Origin: Acidimicrobiia bacterium
Lineage (GTDB): Bacteria > Actinomycetota > Acidimicrobiia > IMCC26256 > BP-133
Length of the DNA: 6,402 nt
Direction of reading: 5' to 3'
Assembly (NCBI GenBank): GCA_025923175.1
Contig: JAICGL010000246.1
Coordinates: 1-6,402 of the forward strand
Part shown: positions 1 to 4,842 of the stretch, piece by piece
How the letters are laid out: the number at the start of each line of letters is the position of its first letter
How positions within the stretch are numbered: the first letter of the stretch is position 1
The notes under the pieces: model-generated
Told to the model about the DNA's origin: nothing
Database searches by the model: none
Seen by the model: only the letters and a program-made list of their open reading frames with translations
Position numbers and translations under genes: made by a program

Positions 1-155
1 AGCGCCTTCGAAGGGATGCAGCCCACGTTGAGGCACACACCGCCGAGCGACGGCCACCGCTCGACCAGCATGACGGACAGGCCGAGATCGGCCGCCCGGA
101 AGGCCGCTGAGTAACCACCCGGCCCCGCGCCGAGGACGACGAGATCCGTATCCAT
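1..155 (-). CDS. lpdA: Dihydrolipoamide dehydrogenase (E3), N-terminal fragment
   Basis: This is the first 51 codons (plus 2 nt) of a pyridine nucleotide-disulfide oxidoreductase; the rest lies beyond the left edge. The N-terminus shows the FAD dinucleotide-binding motif GAGPGGY at residues 9-15, then the redox-active disulfide motif GGVCLNVGC, with Cys41 and Cys46, followed by IPSKA. This CxxxxC spacing within GGxCLNxGCIPSK is the hallmark of lipoamide dehydrogenases. E3 reoxidises the dihydrolipoyl group on E2, passing electrons through FAD and the disulfide to NAD+. The ATG lies 2 nt after the E2 stop codon and has no convincing Shine-Dalgarno of its own, so translation is probably coupled to E2. 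The position directly after E1 and E2 genes supports a role as the dedicated E3 of this complex. The fragment resembles the E. coli-type Lpd, with its DLGL...VERW..LGGVCLNVGC pattern. Family assignment is firm; full length cannot be judged. Confidence 0.93.
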   Translation of the reverse strand, partial: MDTDLVVLGAGPGGYSAAFRAADLGLSVMLVERWPSLGGVCLNVGCIPSKA

Positions 156-157
156 GG

Positions 158-1474
158 TTAGAGCACCAGCCGCCGCACGTCTTCGAGCACGTGGCAGACG
201 CGACGCAGGAAGCGAGCGGCCAGCGCCCCGTCGATAACCCGGTGGTCGTACGACACTGACAGCGGCAGCATCAGCCGGGGCCGGAACGCCTCGCCGTCCC
301 ACACCGGTGTTGTCTTCGACCGGACGACGCCCATGATGGCCACCTCGGGCGCGTTCACGATCGGGGTGAAGTGCGTGCCGCCGATCCCGCCGAGGCTGGA
401 GATGGTGAATGTGCCACCCGACATGTCGGCCGGGCTGAGCTTCCCGTCCCGGGCCCTGGCCGACACCGCACCGAGTTCCTTCGACAGCTCGGTGACACCT
501 TTGCGGTCGACGTCGCGCAGGACGGGAACCACCAACCCGCCGGGCGTGTCGACCGCCACACCGAGGTGGTAGTAGCGCTTCAGCACGAGGTTTTCGCCGT
601 CCGGCGACAGCGAGCTGTTGAACGTCGGGAACTGCTGGAGCGCCGAGACGGACGCCTTGAGCAGGAACGAGAGCAGCGTCACCCGGTAGCCCTCGGCCTT
701 GGCCGCCGTGTCGAGCTCGCGCCGGAAGGCGTCCAGTTCGGTGATGTCGGCCTCGTCGGCGTGTGTCACATGCGGCACGTTGAGCCACGAGGCGTGCAAC
801 CGCGGCCCGGAGATCCGGGCGATGCGCGACAACGGCTGGGTCTCCACCGGCCCGAACTTGGCGAAGTCCACGGCCGGGATCGACGGGATTCCCGTTCCCG
901 TCGCAACCCCGGCGGGCGCCGTCGGTGCGGCAGCCGGGCCTTTTACGAACGCGAGGAGATCATCCTTCGTGATGCGACCCTTCGGCCCTGTACCGGTGAC
1001 GCCGGCGAGGTCGACGCCGAGTTCCCGTGCGAGGCGGCGGACGCCGGGCCCGGCGTGGGCTCCCTCGATGGCCTCGCCGTCAACCGCGGCCTCGCTCGCA
1101 GCCGGTGTGGACGGGGTGGCCGCCCCCACCGCCGCCGCGGCCGGCAGGGGTTCCGGCTCGATCGGCGTCGGCGTCGGTTCCTGTTGCATCACCAGGCTCG
1201 GCGGTTGGCGCAGCGTTCCGTCGCCCGGCTCGATGACGGCGATCGGCGTCCCTTCGCTGACCCGGTCGCCGACGTTGACCAGCACGGTGGTCACCGTCCC
1301 CGACATCGGTGCGGGGATGTCCATCGTCGCCTTGTCAGACTCCAGCGTGATCAACGGGTCGTCGGCGTTGACGGCGGCGCCCGCCGCTACGAGCACCTCG
1401 ATGACGGGCACGTCGGTGTAGTCGCCGATATCGGGGACCGTGACCTCGGTGGTGCCCTGTTCAGTGGTGACCAT
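158..1474 (-). CDS. aceF: Pyruvate dehydrogenase E2, dihydrolipoamide acetyltransferase
   Basis: The 438-aa product transfers acetyl groups from lipoyl-lysine to CoA and forms the core of the pyruvate dehydrogenase complex. Domains in order: one lipoyl domain at about residues 8-82 with the lipoylated lysine Lys48 in ESDKATMD; a Pro/Ala-rich linker at about 90-135; a peripheral-subunit-binding domain at about 141-178 (GVRRLARELGVDL...GTGPKGRITKDD); a second Ala/Pro linker; and the acetyltransferase domain at about 205-438. The last contains the catalytic motif SYDHRVIDGA (His411, Asp415). The ATG at 1472-1474 is chosen because the lipoyl domain begins just after it and a purine-rich site precedes it; the adjacent in-frame GTG at 1475-1477 is a less likely alternative. 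The open frame continues upstream into aceE, but that extension has no E2-like sequence. The gap to the aceE stop is 17 nt. Many proteobacterial PDH E2s of this type carry two or three lipoyl domains; this one has one. A 2-oxoglutarate-type E2 is less likely because of the aceE neighbour. Confidence 0.93.
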   Translation of the reverse strand: MVTTEQGTTEVTVPDIGDYTDVPVIEVLVAAGAAVNADDPLITLESDKATMDIPAPMSGTVTTVLVNVGDRVSEGTPIAVIEPGDGTLRQPPSLVMQQEPTPTPIEPEPLPAAAAVGAATPSTPAASEAAVDGEAIEGAHAGPGVRRLARELGVDLAGVTGTGPKGRITKDDLLAFVKGPAAAPTAPAGVATGTGIPSIPAVDFAKFGPVETQPLSRIARISGPRLHASWLNVPHVTHADEADITELDAFRRELDTAAKAEGYRVTLLSFLLKASVSALQQFPTFNSSLSPDGENLVLKRYYHLGVAVDTPGGLVVPVLRDVDRKGVTELSKELGAVSARARDGKLSPADMSGGTFTISSLGGIGGTHFTPIVNAPEVAIMGVVRSKTTPVWDGEAFRPRLMLPLSVSYDHRVIDGALAARFLRRVCHVLEDVRRLVL

Positions 1475-1476
1475 CA

Positions 1477-1484
1477 CCCTCCCC
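1477..1484 (-). promoter_or_regulatory. Ribosome binding site of E2
   Basis: On the minus strand the 17-nt gap between the aceE stop and the E2 start reads as an almost unbroken purine tract (GGAAAGGGGAGGG) ending just before the ATG. It places translation initiation at 1474 rather than at the far upstream in-frame start inside aceE. The exact pairing register with 16S rRNA is ambiguous. Confidence 0.6.
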
Positions 1485-1491
1485 TTTCCGC

Positions 1492-4152
1492 CTACACCAG
1501 CACCGGGTCGGGCTTGTCGGGATCGATGTCGTAGCGCTCGATGGCCTCCGCCACGACCTTGGCCGGGACGGTGCCGTCGGCGGCGAGCGCGTGGAGGGCG
1601 GCCAGGACCACGTAGTGACGGTCGACCTCGAAGTGCGCACGCAGCTTGCGGCGATAGTCGGAACGGCCGAACCCGTCGGTGCCGAGGACCTGGTACCGGC
1701 GAGGGACGAACGGCCGGATCTGGTCGGCGAACGCCCGGATGTAGTCGGTGGACGCCACCACCGGCCCAGGCCGCTCCGCGAGGCAGGTCTCCACGTAGGA
1801 CCGGCGGGGATCGTCGAGCGGGTGGAGCATGTTCCACCGCTCGGCGGCGAGACCGTCGCGACGCAGCTCGGTGAAGCTCGGCACGCTCCACACGTCGGCC
1901 GCCACACCGAAGTCCGACGCCAGCAACTCCGCAGCGGCGATCACTTCCCGCAGGATCGTCCCGCTGCCGAGCAGCTGCACCCGGGGTGCGTCGCCGGGCA
2001 GTCCGTCCGCCGCCGAGAACAGGTACATGCCCCGGCAAATCCCGTCCTCGACGCCTTCGGGCATCGGCGGATGCTCGTAGTTCTCGTTCATCAGCGTGAG
2101 GTAGTAGAAGACGTCCTCCTGCTCGACGTACATGCGGCGCAGCCCGTCCTGGATGATGACGGCCACCTCGTAGCCGAACGTCGGGTCGTAGGAGACGCAG
2201 TTAGGGATGACCGACGAAAAGATGTGGCTGTGGCCGTCCTGGTGCTGCAGGCCTTCGCCGTTGAGCGTCGTGCGCCCGGCCGTGCCACCAAGGAGGAAGC
2301 CCCGGGCGCGGATATCGCCCGCCGCCCAGGCCAGATCACCCACCCGCTGGAAGCCGAACATCGAGTAGTAGATGTAGAACGGGATCATCGGGCAGTCGTT
2401 GCTGGAGTACGACGTGGCTGCCGCAATCCAGCTGGCCATGGCGCCCGGTTCGTTGATGCCCTCCTGGAGCATCTGGCCCTGCTGGTCCTCCCGGTAGTAC
2501 ATCAGCTGGTTGGCGTCCTCCGGCTGATAGAGCTGGCCGACCTGGCTGAAGATGCCGAACTGGCGGAACATACCCTCCATGCCGAAGGTGCGTGATTCGT
2601 CGGGCACGATCGGCACGACCCGGGAGCCGATCTGCTTGTCCCGCAACAGTGTGTTGAGGATCCGGACGAAGGCCATCGTCGTCGAGATCTCGCGCTCGCC
2701 GGTGCCCGTCAGCTGCGCCTGGAACGCTGCAAGCTCCGGCACCGGCAACGACGTGCTGGACCGTTCGCGCCGGACGGGCAGGTAGCCGCCGAGCGCCTCC
2801 CGCCGCTCCCGCAGGTACTTGATCTCCTCGCCGCCCTCGGGGAGCCGGATGAGCGGGTACTCCAGCAGGTCCTCGTCGGCGATCGGCAGGCTGAAGCGGT
2901 CGCGGAAGCGCCGCAGCGATGTCTCGGCCATCTTCTTCTGTTGATGGGTGATGTTCTGGCCCTCGCCGGCCTCGCCCATCCCGTAGCCCTTGACGGTCTT
3001 GGCCAGGATGACGGTCGGCTGGCCGGTGTGGCGCACCGCCGCCGAGTAGGCGGCGTAGATCTTGTTGGGATCGTGGCCGCCCCGGTTCAGCTCCCAGATC
3101 TGGTCGTCGGTCATGTCGGCCACGAGCTCGAGCAGTTCGGAGTACTTGCCGAAGAAGTGCTTGCGGACGTAGGCGCCGTCCTTGGACTTGAAGTCCTGGT
3201 ACTCGCCGTCGACGCACTCCTCCATGCGCTGGAGGAGCAGCCCGGTGTTGTCCTTGGCGATGAGCCGGTCCCACCCGACACCCCAGATCACCTTGATGAC
3301 GTTCCAGCCGGCACCCCGGAAGACCGACTCCAGCTCCTGGATGATCTTCCCGTTGCCCCGCACCGGGCCGTCGAGGCGCTGCAGGTTGCAGTTGACGACG
3401 AAGATGAGGTTGTCGATCCGCTCGCGGCCGGCCAGGGAGATGGCGCCGAGCGACTCGGGTTCGTCGGTCTCGCCGTCACCGAGAAACGCCCACACCTTGC
3501 GAGCGGCCGTATCTGTGATGCCCCGGCAGCCGAGGTATTTGAGGAAGCGGGCCTGATAGATGGCCATCAGCGGGCCGAGCCCCATCGACACGGTGGGGAA
3601 CTGCCAGAAGTCCGGCATCAGCCAGGGGTGCGGATAGGACGACAGGCCCCCGCCGTCGACCTCCTGGCGGAAACGGTTCAGCTGGTCCTCGGTCAGGCGC
3701 CCTTCGAGGAACGCCCGGGCGTAGAAGCCCGGCGACGAGTGCCCTTGGAAGTAGACGAGATCCCCGCCGTGGGTGTCGCTCGCGGCATGCCAGAACCACA
3801 TCTGTCCGACGTCATAGAGCGTGGCCGCCGACTGGAAACTGGCGATGTGCCCGCCGAGCTCCGAGGACTCCTTGTTCGCCCGCAGCACGATGGCCAGCTC
3901 GTTCCACCGGATGATCGAACGGATGCGGTGCTCGATGGCCCGGTCGCCGGGGTGGCGCTCCTCCTGGGCCGGCGGGATGGTGTTGAGGTAGGGCGTGTTG
4001 GGGGAGTACGGCACCGGCGCGCCACGCCGTCGCCCCTGGCCGATCAGCTCGTCGAGGAGGAAGTGGGCCCGTTCGGCCCCTTCGAAGTCCAGGACGGAAT
4101 CGAGTGCCTCGATCCACTCCCGCGTTTCGATGGGATCCGGGTCGACCAGCAT
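1492..4152 (-). CDS. aceE: Pyruvate dehydrogenase E1, homodimeric type
   Basis: This 886-aa protein is the thiamine-diphosphate-dependent pyruvate decarboxylase of the PDH complex; E. coli AceE is 887 aa. It decarboxylates pyruvate and reductively acetylates the lipoyl group of E2. The thiamine-diphosphate motif runs from GDGETDEPES (about residue 225) to NCNLQRLDGP (about 254-263). Histidines matching E. coli active-site positions are seen in GGHIASF (His102), QGHSSPG (His138), GQNITHQ (His403) and GLQHQDGH (His637/His641). The glutamate that activates the cofactor is in EGINEPG (Glu568). The C-terminus (FGRSDYRRKLRAHFEV, ending near residue 886) is intact, so the gene looks complete and functional. 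The ATG at 4150-4152 is preferred over the in-frame GTG at 4165-4167 because an AGGAGG site lies between them. It is the first gene of the operon with E2 and lpd downstream. The sequence follows E. coli AceE more closely than mycobacterial AceE, judged from memory. Confidence 0.97.
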   Translation of the reverse strand: MLVDPDPIETREWIEALDSVLDFEGAERAHFLLDELIGQGRRRGAPVPYSPNTPYLNTIPPAQEERHPGDRAIEHRIRSIIRWNELAIVLRANKESSELGGHIASFQSAATLYDVGQMWFWHAASDTHGGDLVYFQGHSSPGFYARAFLEGRLTEDQLNRFRQEVDGGGLSSYPHPWLMPDFWQFPTVSMGLGPLMAIYQARFLKYLGCRGITDTAARKVWAFLGDGETDEPESLGAISLAGRERIDNLIFVVNCNLQRLDGPVRGNGKIIQELESVFRGAGWNVIKVIWGVGWDRLIAKDNTGLLLQRMEECVDGEYQDFKSKDGAYVRKHFFGKYSELLELVADMTDDQIWELNRGGHDPNKIYAAYSAAVRHTGQPTVILAKTVKGYGMGEAGEGQNITHQQKKMAETSLRRFRDRFSLPIADEDLLEYPLIRLPEGGEEIKYLRERREALGGYLPVRRERSSTSLPVPELAAFQAQLTGTGEREISTTMAFVRILNTLLRDKQIGSRVVPIVPDESRTFGMEGMFRQFGIFSQVGQLYQPEDANQLMYYREDQQGQMLQEGINEPGAMASWIAAATSYSSNDCPMIPFYIYYSMFGFQRVGDLAWAAGDIRARGFLLGGTAGRTTLNGEGLQHQDGHSHIFSSVIPNCVSYDPTFGYEVAVIIQDGLRRMYVEQEDVFYYLTLMNENYEHPPMPEGVEDGICRGMYLFSAADGLPGDAPRVQLLGSGTILREVIAAAELLASDFGVAADVWSVPSFTELRRDGLAAERWNMLHPLDDPRRSYVETCLAERPGPVVASTDYIRAFADQIRPFVPRRYQVLGTDGFGRSDYRRKLRAHFEVDRHYVVLAALHALAADGTVPAKVVAEAIERYDIDPDKPDPVLV

Positions 4153-4156
4153 GCCG

Positions 4157-4162
4157 CCTCCT
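4157..4162 (-). promoter_or_regulatory. Shine-Dalgarno of aceE
   Basis: A perfect AGGAGG on the minus strand is followed by a 4-nt spacer (CGGC) and the ATG at 4152. Because it lies inside the frame opened by the GTG at 4167, it decides the start in favour of the ATG. Confidence 0.8.
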
Positions 4163-4224
4163 GTCACACATCGGTCGGCTGAGCCTGCACCGCCACGCTA
4201 CGACCTCTCGAACAGGTCCTGAAA

Positions 4225-4254
4225 AAGCTAGCGAATCTGTCACGGTCACGCCAA
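4225..4254 (-). promoter_or_regulatory. Possible housekeeping promoter of the PDH operon
   Basis: On the minus strand TTGGCG (4254-4249) resembles a -35 box. It is followed after 18 nt by TAGCTT (4230-4225), which fits the loose actinobacterial -10 pattern TANNNT. This would give a leader of roughly 65-70 nt before the aceE start. It is consensus matching by eye only; other pairs in this region are possible. Confidence 0.3.
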
Positions 4255-4258
4255 ATGT

Positions 4259-4290
4259 GTTTCGTATCTGGAAATCCCAGGACTGGGTAA
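4259..4290 (+). promoter_or_regulatory. Possible stress-sigma promoter for the small-protein unit
   Basis: Upstream of the MT0933-like gene the plus strand carries GTTTCGTAT (4259-4267) and then GGGTAA (4285-4290). A GGGTA-type -10 with a GTTT or GNNT -35 is characteristic of SigB/SigF-like general-stress promoters of actinobacteria. The spacing is 22 nt from GTTT, or 17 nt from GTAT, somewhat longer than the usual 14-16, so the match is imperfect. The site would give a leader of about 25 nt before the ATG at 4322. It is an inference from sequence only. Confidence 0.3.
4276..4287. repeat. Short inverted repeat overlapping the putative -10
   Basis: CCCAG-GA-CTGGG is a perfect 5-bp inverted repeat with a 2-nt centre. 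It overlaps the GGGTAA element and sits in the divergent intergenic region. It could be a small operator half-site pair, but repeats of this size occur by chance in GC-rich DNA. Confidence 0.25.
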
Positions 4291-4310
4291 GACCCCGAGA
4301 ACACAAGTGA

Positions 4311-4316
4311 GGAGGT
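4311..4316 (+). promoter_or_regulatory. Shine-Dalgarno of the MT0933-like gene
   Basis: GGAGGT with a 5-nt spacer (CCGTA) precedes the ATG at 4322. The site decides against the in-frame GTG at 4307, which lies upstream of it. Confidence 0.8.
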
Positions 4317-4321
4317 CCGTA

Positions 4322-4507
4322 ATGGGGAAGATGGACGAGATGAAGGACAAGGCCAAGGAAGCCGCCGGCCAGCATGGCGACAAGATCGACCAGGGCATGG
4401 ACAAGGCCGGCGACATGGCCAAGGAGAAGACCCCCGACCAGCACGACGACAAGATCGACCAGGGAGTCGACCGGGGGAAGCAGGCCGTCGAGGACTTCGG
4501 CCAGTAA
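4322..4507 (+). CDS. MT0933-like small helical protein (antitoxin-family annotation)
   Basis: This 61-aa, highly charged protein has no cysteine, signal peptide or membrane segment. It is rich in Lys, Asp, Gln and Glu and predicted to be mostly helical. The pattern DKIDQGMDKAGD..KEKT, then DDKIDQGVDRGK, resembles the actinobacterial MT0933-like family (Rv0909 in M. tuberculosis), whose members share a KAGDxxDEKTGGKYxDxVDK core. Rv0909 is annotated as an antitoxin paired with Rv0910, but many relatives stand alone; no toxin gene is next to this one in the window. CsbD-like stress proteins are similar in composition but fit the motif less well. Residues 17-27 and 40-50 are a near-duplicate. Start choice rests on the GGAGGT site. 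The gene is transcribed divergently from aceE and is followed after 32 nt by a lipoprotein gene, probably in one transcript. The function is unknown; a stress-related role is inferred only. Confidence 0.8.
   Translation: MGKMDEMKDKAKEAAGQHGDKIDQGMDKAGDMAKEKTPDQHDDKIDQGVDRGKQAVEDFGQ
4370..4471 (+). repeat. Internal duplication in the MT0933-like gene
   Basis: Two 33-nt units, 4370-4402 and 4439-4471, are offset by 69 nt (23 codons). They encode QHGDKIDQGMD and QHDDKIDQGVD, differing at two of eleven residues. The core nucleotides GACAAGATCGACCAGGG are identical in both. This suggests either a recent duplication or strong constraint on a repeated helical unit. Confidence 0.75.
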
Positions 4508-4527
4508 CGGCCGAGCCGCCGCCACAC

Positions 4528-4533
4528 GGAGGA
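4528..4533 (+). promoter_or_regulatory. Shine-Dalgarno of the small lipoprotein gene
   Basis: GGAGGA with a 6-nt spacer precedes the tandem ATG ATG at 4540-4545. It supports translation of a short gene that length cut-offs would miss. Confidence 0.7.
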
Positions 4534-4539
4534 ATCAAG

Positions 4540-4698
4540 ATGATGCGCAAGTTCATGGCCGCCCTACTGGCCGGATCGATGCTCGTAATAGGCGGTGCCG
4601 CCTGCGACGACAACGCGACGAGCAAGGGAAAGATCGACGAGGACGACACCCGTCTCGGCCCCGGTGACGGGAACGACGAGACGGGCCCTGGCCGCTGA
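4540..4698 (+). CDS. Small acidic lipoprotein, function unknown
   Basis: This 52-aa product begins MMRKFMAALLAGSMLVIGG and then AACDD. There is a positively charged n-region (Arg3, Lys4), a hydrophobic stretch at about residues 6-20, and a lipobox-like GAAC with Cys22 as the lipidation site. Glycine at -3 is tolerated but not the commonest residue. The mature part would be only 31 residues, hydrophilic, with nine Asp/Glu against four Lys/Arg and no predicted fold, ending GPGR. A good Shine-Dalgarno precedes it and a strong stem-loop starts 6 nt after its stop. It lies 32 nt downstream of the MT0933-like gene and is probably co-transcribed. I recognise no family. Its reality rests on the ribosome site, the signal sequence and the terminator position. 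The second ATG at 4543 is an equally possible start. Confidence 0.7.
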   Translation: MMRKFMAALLAGSMLVIGGAACDDNATSKGKIDEDDTRLGPGDGNDETGPGR

Positions 4699-4704
4699 CA
4701 TCGA

Positions 4705-4743
4705 AGGTCAGCCCGGCCACAGGTGCCGTGGCCGGGCTGACCT
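4705..4743 (+). terminator. Strong stem-loop terminator without a U-tract
   Basis: A perfect 16-bp inverted repeat (4705-4720 and 4728-4743) encloses a 7-nt loop (AGGTGCC). The stem is mostly G-C, beginning 6 nt after the lipoprotein stop codon. No T-run follows, as is common for actinobacterial (I-shaped) terminators. It separates the small-protein unit from the L,D-transpeptidase gene. It could also act as an mRNA-stabilising 3' hairpin. Confidence 0.75.
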
Positions 4744-4842
4744 GCAGCCAACGCTTACACAGGGCCCCGATCTGGCGGCGGGGGCGGCGGCGGGCAAGGA
4801 TGGTGGGGTCCCCGGGTAGGTGGGGGCGGAAGGACCGTGCAG
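4744..4842 (+). other. G-rich leader upstream of the L,D-transpeptidase
   Basis: This 99-nt stretch lies between the stem-loop and the transpeptidase start. From 4780 to 4826 the plus strand holds five runs of three to five G (4780-4784, 4792-4794, 4805-4808, 4814-4816, 4822-4826). No clear -35/-10 pair stands out, although the promoter of the transpeptidase gene should lie here or just upstream. No ORF is supported. Confidence 0.4.
4828..4834 (+). promoter_or_regulatory. Ribosome binding site of the L,D-transpeptidase
   Basis: GGAAGGA ends 8 nt before the ATG at 4843 but only 2 nt before the in-frame GTG at 4837. The spacing therefore favours the ATG as start. Confidence 0.6.

Noticed and set aside
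371..1534. Long plus-strand open frame (387 codons) opposite E2
   Set aside because: It lies antisense to a well-supported acetyltransferase, is extremely Arg-rich with no recognisable domain, and is explained by GC3 bias leaving the opposite strand open.
1475..2038. N-terminal extension of the E2 frame into aceE
   Set aside because: The extension is Arg/Pro/Gly-rich, resembles no E2, and overlaps the conserved AceE C-terminus. The lipoyl domain begins right after the ATG at 1474.
4153..4167. GTG at 4165-4167 as the aceE start
   Set aside because: The AGGAGG Shine-Dalgarno lies inside this short extension and is properly placed for the ATG at 4152.
2941..4182. Long plus-strand open frame (413 codons) opposite aceE
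   Set aside because: It is antisense to strongly conserved AceE sequence, has no motif or ribosome site, and is a codon-bias shadow.
4307..4321. GTG at 4307 as the start of the MT0933-like gene
   Set aside because: The GGAGGT ribosome site lies downstream of this codon and is correctly spaced for the ATG at 4322.
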